A stretch of 60,423 nt of DNA from a virus, in the IMG/VR virus record IMGVR_UViG_3300025133_000111, positions 1 through 60,423 of that record; one strand, given 5' to 3'. Below are positions 10,701 through 18,247 of this stretch, piece by piece; position 1 is the stretch's first letter, and each line of letters starts with the position of its first letter. Made by a program: the position numbers and the translations under genes. The notes under the pieces were generated by a model. It was not told the DNA's origin. It saw nothing but the letters and a program-made list of their open reading frames with translations, and ran no database searches.

Positions 10701-13700
10701 AAGTCAAAATTATTTTCATAATCAAATACATCAGTTCCCAATGTATATTTATATACTTGGGTTCCAATATCATCTATTTCTATTGTAATATCTGCATCAT
10801 TATCTATGCCAGCCCAATGTGGAGTGACCCAAGAGGAGATGGTGCCCTCCTCAAGGCTTATATTTGAAATTGCAGGAGTAGTTACGGTAGTGTCACCCTT
10901 AACATCCAATCCTTCTTTAAACTTTGAGCTTAAGAAGTTAATTGGACCAGATATCTCCACCTCTTCGGGCTGCAAGTAATCTCTTCCCAAGATCCAGCTT
11001 CCAAATGCCGACTCAGTTATTTCCGGCTCTATATCCGTAAAGGACTCAATTAAAGTATTAAATGATGATTTAATTGGACCGTTAGTGAACGCCTGCATGG
11101 CGCCCTGGAGAGCACTTCTGTATAGCTCGCGATCTATATTTAGACCAAACTTCTGGAAGAATGGAATCTTGGTTAAAATTCCAAAGTTTCTTCTGAGAGC
11201 CTCTCTTAGTGCTCCATATTTGTAAGAGACGAAATACTCCTCCCCTTCGCTTATAGCGCTTCCAATAGCCCAATCGATTTGATTGTCTCCATACTCATAA
11301 GAGAGGAAAACATCATCATAAGAGTATGTGTAATCGAAGTAAATTCTTCCGTATCTATAATCTATAGCAAGCTTTGTTCCTACCGTAGGAATTCCCCTAG
11401 TTATATATTTAATAGAAACTAAGTCGAGAGCAGCTATAGATGAATCGTTTGGAACAACAATCACGGCTCCAGATGGAGTAGTTGTGACTTGGCCGCTGGT
11501 GATAACCAGATCTGTAGTAACATTTTTGATTTCAAAAACTGACTCAAAATTAGAATCTGAGATAACAAAGGTAAAAACGCCATCTTTCAGAACTGCTCTA
11601 GTCTGGAATAGTTTTTTCAAATCAATTACATTTTCTTCGAATGAAACATAAGAAGAATCGTAGATATTTCTACCACCATCTGAAAGCTTTGCATTAGCCT
11701 CCTCGGAAGTTACCTCAGGAATCCTGCTTGCAGGATCTTTCGTCTCCAAGCCGGTCCCTTCTAAAAACTTTTCATCTAGAATTGTCTTGATTGATGAAAT
11801 TTTATGCTCAACAACAACTGTAAAGTCAGAAAGAACCACGTTCATCTCTTTAGATGCGCCAAGTAAGTTGATTGCAGATGCCCCAGTATTTCTTAAGAGG
11901 CTGGCCTCCAAATCATCTATTCTTATTGAGCTATTAGTGTGAATTATAGTCTCATAATTTATAGCAGAATCAAATACTGTATCAGATGGAAGAAGCTGCT
12001 TAGATGCTTGCGGAACAGCTATGATATTTGCATTATTTGTTAAAGATGAGTTATACTTATAGCCTACAACTCCAGCCTCATATGCCTGATCTTTAGCTAC
12101 AGCTAAGTATACCTTTCCATTATCATAGTCAATGCAGTAATCGCCCCGCTTTCTTAATCGGGAAATATTCTCGACAGTTGTATCGACATCTTCCGTTATA
12201 AAGGTGCTCTTTAAAGACCCCTTTGTGGCAAATTTGAGAGATGGAGCTACCAAAGAAGGCTTAAAGTACTTTTCATTTGCAAAAATCGATTCATCAGAGA
12301 ATGAAACAGAACTATTAGAAAATGATCCAATAGAATCTTCAGACTTACTAACAATCTGTATATTATCTAGATTGAAAACATATCCCATAGGACCAAGCGT
12401 AACAGATTCTCCCAAGCTAGGGGCCTGCGCCGTTATAGAGATCCCGAAGGAGTTAATAAGTCCATTTGCATCTGGATTTCCAAAGAAGTTAATTTGTATA
12501 TCTTCAAGTGGATCAGTTCCGCTTAACCCAGTGCTTCTAATGAAATAATCTTGAGAATTTAGATTAATCAGCTCAGAAGGTATGCCGGGTGTAAATCCAA
12601 TATTAGAATTAGACAAAGCTGTTCTAATCTCAATGTTAAATGCGGGACAGACAAACTCTCCGACTGCCGATAGGTCTTCCAGCTCAACTATATCGAAGTT
12701 TGCCCCCTCTATTCCTGATGATTTAAATTCAGGAGATCTTCGTCCAGAGAAGAAAACCTCATCATCAGTGTGATAAAGCGGAGAATAAACCTCTCCAGTC
12801 GTTTGGTTGAAAATTCTAAAAACATTTGTGACCGGTGTGTTCTTTGGACTTATCGAGAATGAAGTGAGAAAATTATTCTCAACGGGCTCGTTTAGGATTT
12901 CCGTATGGCAAGGAGCTTCGTAATCAATACCCTCTGAGAAAACTTTTTCGTAAGTAAACTCCACAGTAACCTTGGACTCTTCTAGAGATCTGGTTTTTGA
13001 AGCAACAACTTCATTATTGTCTATATAGTAGTCTAGATTCTCCGTAAAAGAATTTCTATAAAGATAAGAGGCAACTATTGCGCGACTTCCAGTTCCAGCT
13101 CCTATATTTTCTGATCCAACAACAATGACTTCGCCCGTGCTATAATTTATAGCATATTCACCCAGTTTTGACGGGAGTTTAGACGCATTAAAAACTAATT
13201 CTCGTCTAAACTCTGTAGGAATGCCAGGAGACGCCTGTCCGTAAACGAAGGTTACGCCACCTCTTTCTGGAAGTTCATTATTAGAGTCTACAATGGGAGC
13301 ATTATTTAAGAAGAATCGGCTAATATTAGATGGAAGAAATTCTTGTTGAATCTTTTCTAAATTAAATATCTCTAGAGAACCCTCATTTAGCCTGATACCA
13401 AAGTCTCGATACAAATAGGATATAACTATTTTATCACCGACTCTTGGCTTATCTATGTTTCCAAATTCTGATAGCAAAACCTGATTAGAATCAAGTCCTA
13501 TATCTCCAAAGGCAAGTTCTGGGTCATATCGATTATTTAAGATAGAATACTTATAGACAGAAAGACCATATTCTGTTCCGAGACTTCCGTCACAGTCTTC
13601 AAGCTCACCAGCTTTAATGAGAATTACCTTATTAACCTTGATAACATTTTTATTTGGAAGATTTATCAAAAAGCCGTCAAATGAGGCTCCCTCTGTTCCT

Positions 13701-14395
13701 ATGGTAATCTCCTTTGACTCAACAGCGGTCTCCTGTATAGAGATGGGGTATTTTGGAAACTCAGAATGCCTAGGGATCTGGGAAGTTGAGTTATAATCAA
13801 TCTCTCTAAAGATTGATAAACCACCAGTTACTCTTGGAGAGACCCTGTCTATCACAAATGCATTTTCATTGGAAAGTCGGTCCGTAGCTCCAGAGCTTCT
13901 AACTCGTCTCTCGTCAATAACTGACTCTGATATATAGTTATCACTTAAAAGCTCACCGATATGCTTCTGTGCCTTATAAAGCTCTTCGGCCTGATTATCA
14001 ATCAAGCTTGTTAAGTTGGAATTCTCCAACTTATAAAGAGATGGCATGTTCTGAACAAGCCTGTCCCTAACAGGGTTGAAATTTTTCAGTCCAAGAAAAT
14101 ATAGCTCTCGACTAACGTCGTCATTAATTAATGCAACACCATCAAATGAGGTAAATTTTGTCTCAGAGCTATCACCCAGCTTTAGTATATAGTAATTTCC
14201 AGATACCTGAGGCTTTGTCGTTATTATAACTTGATTTTTAGATACGGTTACCCTGGTAATCTCTAAATCACTAACATTTCCACTTACAGAGGTTACGCTA
14301 AAGTTATCAATACCTAGAGTCTCGGATAAATCCTTATTAAATGTTACTTTTAATTCTGTGCTAGATGGTATTGAAAATAATGTTGGTCGAAGCAT
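4790..14395 (-). CDS. Giant baseplate/adhesin protein with LamG-like domains (3201 aa)
   Basis: This is the largest gene in the window, starting at the ATG at 14395-14393 with AGG about 9 bases upstream, 8 bases after the J-like gene. Residues 1-95 resemble a bacterial Ig-like domain (Big_5 type). Jelly-roll, LamG/concanavalin-like segments are recognisable by patterns such as GTISSWVTPHW (about residue 1165), ELHHIAASW (about 2150) and GSIEFWVSP with SWHRIRCDY and MRIFIDGK (about 2810-3030). A DGY tandem repeat lies near residue 2064, and a Gly/Pro-rich linker at about 3035-3056. Its position right after gp25-like and gp6-like genes matches the large wedge protein gp7 of T4, but I see no direct sequence sign of gp7. 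The LamG-like domains suggest surface glycan binding. Virion role likely; precise role inferred. Confidence 0.65.
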   Translation of the reverse strand: MLRPTLFSIPSSTELKVTFNKDLSETLGIDNFSVTSVSGNVSDLEITRVTVSKNQVIITTKPQVSGNYYILKLGDSSETKFTSFDGVALINDDVSRELYFLGLKNFNPVRDRLVQNMPSLYKLENSNLTSLIDNQAEELYKAQKHIGELLSDNYISESVIDERRVRSSGATDRLSNENAFVIDRVSPRVTGGLSIFREIDYNSTSQIPRHSEFPKYPISIQETAVESKEITIGTEGASFDGFLINLPNKNVIKVNKVILIKAGELEDCDGSLGTEYGLSVYKYSILNNRYDPELAFGDIGLDSNQVLLSEFGNIDKPRVGDKIVISYLYRDFGIRLNEGSLEIFNLEKIQQEFLPSNISRFFLNNAPIVDSNNELPERGGVTFVYGQASPGIPTEFRRELVFNASKLPSKLGEYAINYSTGEVIVVGSENIGAGTGSRAIVASYLYRNSFTENLDYYIDNNEVVASKTRSLEESKVTVEFTYEKVFSEGIDYEAPCHTEILNEPVENNFLTSFSISPKNTPVTNVFRIFNQTTGEVYSPLYHTDDEVFFSGRRSPEFKSSGIEGANFDIVELEDLSAVGEFVCPAFNIEIRTALSNSNIGFTPGIPSELINLNSQDYFIRSTGLSGTDPLEDIQINFFGNPDANGLINSFGISITAQAPSLGESVTLGPMGYVFNLDNIQIVSKSEDSIGSFSNSSVSFSDESIFANEKYFKPSLVAPSLKFATKGSLKSTFITEDVDTTVENISRLRKRGDYCIDYDNGKVYLAVAKDQAYEAGVVGYKYNSSLTNNANIIAVPQASKQLLPSDTVFDSAINYETIIHTNSSIRIDDLEASLLRNTGASAINLLGASKEMNVVLSDFTVVVEHKISSIKTILDEKFLEGTGLETKDPASRIPEVTSEEANAKLSDGGRNIYDSSYVSFEENVIDLKKLFQTRAVLKDGVFTFVISDSNFESVFEIKNVTTDLVITSGQVTTTPSGAVIVVPNDSSIAALDLVSIKYITRGIPTVGTKLAIDYRYGRIYFDYTYSYDDVFLSYEYGDNQIDWAIGSAISEGEEYFVSYKYGALREALRRNFGILTKIPFFQKFGLNIDRELYRSALQGAMQAFTNGPIKSSFNTLIESFTDIEPEITESAFGSWILGRDYLQPEEVEISGPINFLSSKFKEGLDVKGDTTVTTPAISNISLEEGTISSWVTPHWAGIDNDADITIEIDDIGTQVYKYTLGTDVFDYENNFDLIPNGGSIGGVDCSIPSITLHNGVIALIEVENDEDEELLVTGAKALVKEEDALTRATNMDLNISIKIDNFSIPRTLRGGLMSPPALVNGVVGLYESLVNIPGYLIGSTPSNETIGYTSPGFISIGDNNKLLFLQLAMRVVTDASSGSPLVINIASNKLSTNDFPKYDRLHPTPSCKCTITDTVSTLSKFRDKDTQTIKAEFSGPISIAHIRDFNVVYTDNPSAFKVADSIGSIYQVYGFLDISGTDVYDSIPDIITGFLLNKIPQNHEEITAKGSEFFNDYNPVGDLTLSYQVVSILTEENTDSARVLGYKEQGFVVDWSTEYLDIDIVRDPARNVVKIDLESETFSGKKTINLFYTDLINTADEDYILSRFDMFNPGIPSAISPDSIKDKIAIGTLDKACYSVININDLDYKIYNRFDLNDIYIGKFGRNPRDIPFTVSRYDSPDTSVGIPFNYESSEGIFIGFDDLCQSTVSDDSGQWIFRTRAAETVNLPTSVIIDGSDYTFGREDILLEHTFTGRILTDGEFSSVMRAYRQEDDDSCAEGLICSANYRYCGDGLLEESGWKKINETSSNVINLLLGGSENDVAFWSKSGAFNTSADGGVYRIGPSTSDSVPGSGDLGPTNRNTLFGRIPCSDGDWSATVNFRVLETDPRIEGSLLGRFIGSVSGNLTGISPLHIFDSKINIKLLLGISDASQPVLLVLDGHSGDILDISFLNWRDGEYKELIIKNENDIISIETESEVLSIISASDFEDASVNPCDLLSEPFIAVHLLDGSVVHSPSFHQAFSGNIVDISLIEYEGRREEGLGLLESDDVFISTDSKIEFSFNTTQTEADGYSDGYSDGYDGYDGYASSVIYDVDEITFTSDKLRYLFDTGESESLNRISIFKDGKGFLNFRIFDNSADKINEVRMYNIATNIKYFKANELHHIAASWRLNTIYEKDEMHLFVDGLEAPSLYRFGGAVRARVNDKFSDVSKEILQGFVEDKITYYDDHIDGTILANSSTFFSSSLGLGPHLLGRSLIFKSSAIAEAYVGGEFLIGEMVGSGATILNSQTLDPVIFNTSASDITFSLAPTAGIEESIVTDINNGTYAIFKTDCENITTELGGVEYSIKSGSIVIENKGVAINPSFRANMTSRLIEFVGKDSYCNNVATIDFSDLDVHIKTFGLLFKKIKVDISLPASSYSSRRPPSAGSLLSSHTVEPVSLSDVSIQKIIKTKYIPEFSAIQPSGNFFYGSFETSLQDPVGTYKLTSEPGRLPKSNQGRQLSIFVDSDNIRFCEEAEDGYAGSTDSKITIFGETIDGSDFEEFFITGNGTFEGSKFFTSVRLIRGELIIADPSYESCVLEVLEKDSVTVSNNQGEYAKVTTYVNGSLVLRTGETRDPFEIPPGSYRVEFPAFLNIRLPQVGHKIFLGSDLNGKNQFNGIIDEYKIVTEMSSDTRPTENVTSGTRSVTREYLNPNPNCSDNQTTMLVHFDDPIKLQSRRLRQKVFLNTDNNYKFKLDLADREALLTSINDQESFESKMMRMGFSKDQATRTFFECHKAQGGPVFNEAKLMRSDDMLVSFGSVNESFGQSARFFDTKPMVIQNNLSYFRKDKGSIEFWVSPLLMTANDSAERIYISIASINRKRVRSFTPTRLRLPTSAGKIISIKLLENTKEFSSFYPQSEVDEILFDEIYRSEITGRLTGGTGVKKDFSLGSELSPDGRFVTLKDALPGSETEVIVTYIPVDSQGDFISIYKDSGEDGPEIVFSIRTATEEHRVSGSIDWRRNSWHRIRCDYKTGTSSDMMRIFIDGKDQAGFVYGKNGLEYGSSGGSGGGGGGPGGGPSSPDPIENKRIRLVDDFRLILIGGESNTRDGALARMDNIRFSREIREEVNDPSGNKVDLNYSSNLETIFPVVEDSTTTLLLDFNQEDVEERYAAIIDPENGIFNFDIDVIDDFGKISEDEVEDLITELVNTLKPSHTNALVKFPRESC
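8153..8203 (-). repeat. DGY tandem peptide repeat inside the 3201-aa protein
   Basis: Seventeen codons read DGYSDGYSDGYDGYDGY, five DGY units in all. The codons differ among units (GAT GGG TAT, GAC GGA TAT, GAT GGC TAT, GAC GGC TAT, GAT GGA TAC), so the repeat is conserved as peptide more than as DNA. It joins two beta-rich segments and is probably an acidic, aromatic linker or metal-binding spacer. Confidence 0.8.
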
Positions 14396-14403
14396 ACTCT
14401 TAC

Positions 14404-17400
14404 CTAGTTGATTCTAAATTTATTCCTCGAAACAGCCTCAAACAAAATTTCGCCGGGAGAGATAAACTGATTATCGAGAGCCTTAATGAACGGAGTTCTT
14501 CCCGTTTTTTCTGTCTCATTAAAGATAGAAATATTAACAGAGTCAACTCCATCTACTGCAGCGGCAGTAGCAATAATATCAGAATAATCAACAGTGCCGC
14601 CTAATACAGAGGTATTAAGAGCATTTGATACAGAATTTATAACATTTTCAACAATTTTATCAGTATTCGTCAAAGAATTATCATTTATAAGCAATGTACC
14701 TTGAACATCTACAAGAATATCTTCTGCCTCTTTTACAAGAACATCTGCAGTTACAGGCCTAACTCTTTCTACCTCTAGAGTAGAATCGATAATAAGCTTA
14801 TTCACATTATACGATATACTCAATCTTTCGCCTTCTTTCGGGGCCAAAAAGTTATAATCAACGCTATAGGTGTCGCCAGAGTTTGGCTGGCTATCGGCGT
14901 CTAGTTTAATTGAGCCAATTAGATTTCCAGTGCTGGACCTGAACCCGGAAGATACGGAAACTCTTTCAATGAGTCCAAATCTATTTTTTGTAGATTTCTT
15001 AGAAGAGCCAGAAAAGAATATTTCTTCAGCTCCATCTGTATTGTAAAGCAAAAACTCTATCCGAACCAGATCTCCAGCAAAAAGTACAATAGACGAGTTA
15101 TTGGGAGTAGACGGAATTACGAAAGTATAATTGTCTAACGAAGAGTCTGTTGATGCAGTTCCGACAGAAAAAGAAGAATCATTTAATCTTATACCAAGAA
15201 TGTCAAATGCAGATTCCTCATCTCCATTGCTACTCAAGAGGGTGACTGCATCCACCTTTGCTATTCCAATATTGGAAGGCAGAGACGAAAGTCCCAAAGC
15301 AGTTTTGATTTCATTTTGTAAATCAAAAATTTGACCACTAATTGAGACTCCAGCTGTGATATCCAGGCTATACCTATTAAGAGTTGTTCCTGCTACCTTT
15401 ATCTTGCCAGCGCCAGTAACTCCTGATACCTCAACCGCTACTGGTGTCGGCCCAAATCTATATATCGGAATAGGGCTAGAGCTAACGCTGTAATCATAAA
15501 AAACTGGCTGATTTGAGCTGCTAGATCCATCCCCATTTAGCGAAATAAGTTTATTCGACAGGTCAATGCTGGTTATTGGCAAATTAGACAAGCTTATCTT
15601 TGGATAAACAACATTTGTATCTATAACATATTTGACATAAATATCTTCTTGTGCAAAAAAGATCTCCTCGATAGAGTCAAAAATATCATTTTCACGCAGC
15701 ACACCTTCGGATGGAAGCACTACTATGTTATTGAAAATAGATCCGTCAGAATCTTTAATATCAAAGCCTTCCCCTTTGTTGTAATGAACAGTAACAGCAT
15801 CACCTATAACTGCTGCAGAATCTGATGGGAAGTAAATAACTCTAGAAGAAAAAGAACCGTCATCTTCTTCGGTTTTATAAACCTCTAATAAATCTGCATC
15901 TCGCTTTATCGAGATAATACTCTCACTAGAGCTAACGGACTCATCTGATCCGGAAAGAACGACTCCAATGGCCCCTGTTTGATCAACAATTGCAACTGTA
16001 GCTGTAGCTATAGTTTTTACAAAAACCGAAATAACTTTACTTGCGTTATAATCTAAAGTCACCTGAAAATTTAGACCATCGTCTGTTTTTTCGATAACAG
16101 TTTTCTCTTCAGAGATCCCACCGCTCTGGGACCAATCAACCACATCAACTACAGATGGAATCTTAAACTGAAAAGAATTCCCTCCAGAAAAATCAATATG
16201 TTTGTCAAAGAATTTCCTCCAAGTATAGTTTACACTTAGAGTGTCCGAAGATCTTGGAAGCGATCTTCCTGAAATCTTAACTACACCGGTTCTGTTTAGG
16301 TTATCTGAATCTAAATTCTGATTAACCACAGAATACACCTCTCCGGTAGTCTTATTTTGAACTCTAGAGACCCTAACCACTGGAGTTTGACGTAGCTGAA
16401 GGAATTCTGAACCAGCGATGCTTACTTCGGAATTTTCAGATAGCTCATTTAGATCTACATAGACACCGTCAAGACTGCTGATGTCCGAAAACTCTAGCGA
16501 GTCTAGTCCGTAAAGATCGCCTTTAGCGAGAGCTTCTGCCTCAACTTCTTTTTTACTTGATATAAAATGAATCTTATCAAAACCGAATGGGCTGCCACCC
16601 GTCTCTGGGTTTAAGTCCTTTTGAAGCTCAAAACTTCCCTGCTTAACTCCATTTTCATCTAAAAATGATTCTGTTAAAGTTCCAGAGGAGCTACCTACAA
16701 CAGCAATCATGGAATCTGCAGGCTGCGCCGGCAAAATGCCAAGCTTAAAAGCCTGAACTCGCCTCTCTTCGGAAGTTCTTGTTAGGTCCTGATTTGACTG
16801 GCCTAGTATAAAGTCATTTCTTTCATCAGCTATATCCCCAGAGCCAGATAGGTCTGTAAAGATATATGATTCAGAGACTGCTTCAACCTTCCTTCCTAAA
16901 ATATAAAGGTCAACCTTTCCTCCGGTTCCTGAGTTTAAAATTCTACTAGTTCCGTCATCAAGCTCTATTGTCTCCGTTCCATCTCTAAGCATTAAAGAGT
17001 TTCCCGGCTCAACCACCAGTGCGTCGAGGACTCCAGTTACACCTAATACTGAATTTCTATATCCAGCTGAAGTTCCGATGTTTGCCCCACTAAATATAGC
17101 CAAAATCCGAGCGCGGAAAGAATCATCACTTTCTTGATTGGTTCCACCAGTAGTAGAGGTCAGGTTTACAACTGAAGCAACACCCTGTAGGTCTGAGTTA
17201 ACTATCTGTAGTGAGCCAACATTTCCCGCCGAACCAACTCTTACTGCTCGAATGGGAACCTCTATAGCATAGGTACTATTGAGCCCTGCAATATTCAGAG
17301 ACTTTCTCAACCTAGTTGCGTTGGCGGCTAAACGATTCTTATCCGCCGAAGACATTACATAGTTACCAACAGTTCGGAACCCAATTCCGCTTCTTGAGGT

Positions 17401-17727
17401 GCCGATGCTTCCATTTGGAATTGGAATATCAGAAGCAAGACTGTTTGTTGCGTAAATGAGAATTCCACTAGCTGCTGAACCAGTATTTTTAGTTACACCA
17501 AAGTTGGCGGCCAATCGCTCCAAGTCTTTTCCTACAGCATTACCAAGGGACTGTTTATCTGAGACTAAATTTAAAACAGAATATAGTCTTGCAAGTTCGT
17601 CAGCCGGGAGATCCACGAAGAGGTCTCTGGGGACAGATCCCGGTTTAGTATCTAAGTTCGGTTGGGAAAATCCCAGCCTCTGAAGCATTGTAGATACTAT
17701 TTCACTAAATGATCTAAATGTAGCCAT
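14404..17727 (-). CDS. Baseplate wedge protein, J / gp6-like (1107 aa)
   Basis: This is a Baseplate_J family protein, the wedge component that links the wedges into the dodecameric iris around the hub in contractile tails. Diagnostic features are the N-terminal helical segment ending in LARLYSVLNLVSDKQSL, the G-K-DLERLAANFGV segment typical of J proteins, and the region SDDSFRARILAIFSGANIGT, which matches the conserved part of the family. At 1107 residues it is far longer than P2 J (about 300) and longer than T4 gp6 (660); the extra length is beta-rich material from about residue 270 onward. The start ATG at 17727 has an excellent AGGGGA ribosome binding site. The gp25-like gene lies immediately upstream, the usual gp25-gp6 order. 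Confidence 0.88.
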   Translation of the reverse strand: MATFRSFSEIVSTMLQRLGFSQPNLDTKPGSVPRDLFVDLPADELARLYSVLNLVSDKQSLGNAVGKDLERLAANFGVTKNTGSAASGILIYATNSLASDIPIPNGSIGTSRSGIGFRTVGNYVMSSADKNRLAANATRLRKSLNIAGLNSTYAIEVPIRAVRVGSAGNVGSLQIVNSDLQGVASVVNLTSTTGGTNQESDDSFRARILAIFSGANIGTSAGYRNSVLGVTGVLDALVVEPGNSLMLRDGTETIELDDGTSRILNSGTGGKVDLYILGRKVEAVSESYIFTDLSGSGDIADERNDFILGQSNQDLTRTSEERRVQAFKLGILPAQPADSMIAVVGSSSGTLTESFLDENGVKQGSFELQKDLNPETGGSPFGFDKIHFISSKKEVEAEALAKGDLYGLDSLEFSDISSLDGVYVDLNELSENSEVSIAGSEFLQLRQTPVVRVSRVQNKTTGEVYSVVNQNLDSDNLNRTGVVKISGRSLPRSSDTLSVNYTWRKFFDKHIDFSGGNSFQFKIPSVVDVVDWSQSGGISEEKTVIEKTDDGLNFQVTLDYNASKVISVFVKTIATATVAIVDQTGAIGVVLSGSDESVSSSESIISIKRDADLLEVYKTEEDDGSFSSRVIYFPSDSAAVIGDAVTVHYNKGEGFDIKDSDGSIFNNIVVLPSEGVLRENDIFDSIEEIFFAQEDIYVKYVIDTNVVYPKISLSNLPITSIDLSNKLISLNGDGSSSSNQPVFYDYSVSSSPIPIYRFGPTPVAVEVSGVTGAGKIKVAGTTLNRYSLDITAGVSISGQIFDLQNEIKTALGLSSLPSNIGIAKVDAVTLLSSNGDEESAFDILGIRLNDSSFSVGTASTDSSLDNYTFVIPSTPNNSSIVLFAGDLVRIEFLLYNTDGAEEIFFSGSSKKSTKNRFGLIERVSVSSGFRSSTGNLIGSIKLDADSQPNSGDTYSVDYNFLAPKEGERLSISYNVNKLIIDSTLEVERVRPVTADVLVKEAEDILVDVQGTLLINDNSLTNTDKIVENVINSVSNALNTSVLGGTVDYSDIIATAAAVDGVDSVNISIFNETEKTGRTPFIKALDNQFISPGEILFEAVSRNKFRIN

Positions 17728-17735
17728 TCTTTCCC

Positions 17736-18167
17736 CTAAGCTATCCTTACCGTCACAGAGCTTTCTACCCTATCCAGTGACTGAGTTAATACGGAAACAA
17801 ATATATTATACAATCTAGGGTCAACTTTATCCCTAGTAACTTCTAGATTTAAAATATCTATAATAATTTCCCCAGGAGTTAAAGCCTGCCTTCTAGATTG
17901 AGATCTCTGAAGAGACATAAGATTTCTGAGCGCGGCTCGTGCAGATGACTCTATATCTAAAGATGCAATCTTTTCGTCGGCGTGAGTTCCGATTTGGAGC
18001 TTTCCAACATGACTTCCATATTTTGGATGAAACTTATTGTCTCCAAGGTCAGTGAGTAATATCTTTAGAATATCTTGTCTTAATTTTGAATTTCCAGTAA
18101 CCGTAGATAGAGTACCATCTGCGTTTATTTTCAAATCTCCATTTTCTAACCTTAAATCAAAAGACAT
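17736..18167 (-). CDS. Baseplate wedge protein, gp25/lysozyme-like fold family (143 aa)
   Basis: This is a gpW/gp25 family protein, part of the baseplate wedge core. In T4, gp25 clamps the first sheath ring to the wedge. The sequence shows the family layout: a short beta hairpin (LRLENGDLKINADGTL), the segment KLRQDILKILLTDLGDNKF, the H-P-K-Y-G-S motif, and a helical part ending in a strand with LEVTRDKVDPRLYNIFVSV. Length is typical for the family. Despite the historical name there is no reason to expect lysozyme activity. The start ATG at 18167 has AAGGAAG upstream. The 80 bases before it (18168-18247) are AT-rich and hold no gene I can see; they may contain a promoter, but I could not identify one with confidence. 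Confidence 0.9.
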   Translation of the reverse strand: MSFDLRLENGDLKINADGTLSTVTGNSKLRQDILKILLTDLGDNKFHPKYGSHVGKLQIGTHADEKIASLDIESSARAALRNLMSLQRSQSRRQALTPGEIIIDILNLEVTRDKVDPRLYNIFVSVLTQSLDRVESSVTVRIA

Positions 18168-18247
18168 ATTACTTCCTTAAGCTCCCTATTTTGTTATAAA
18201 AATAATAGAAATATTTAAACGGAGAGGGGTCTCACAACAAGGAAACA

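Noticed and set aside
17736-18167. Lysozyme activity in the gp25-like protein
   Set aside because: The family name is historical. The sequence matches baseplate wedge gp25, and no muramidase catalytic motif is visible.
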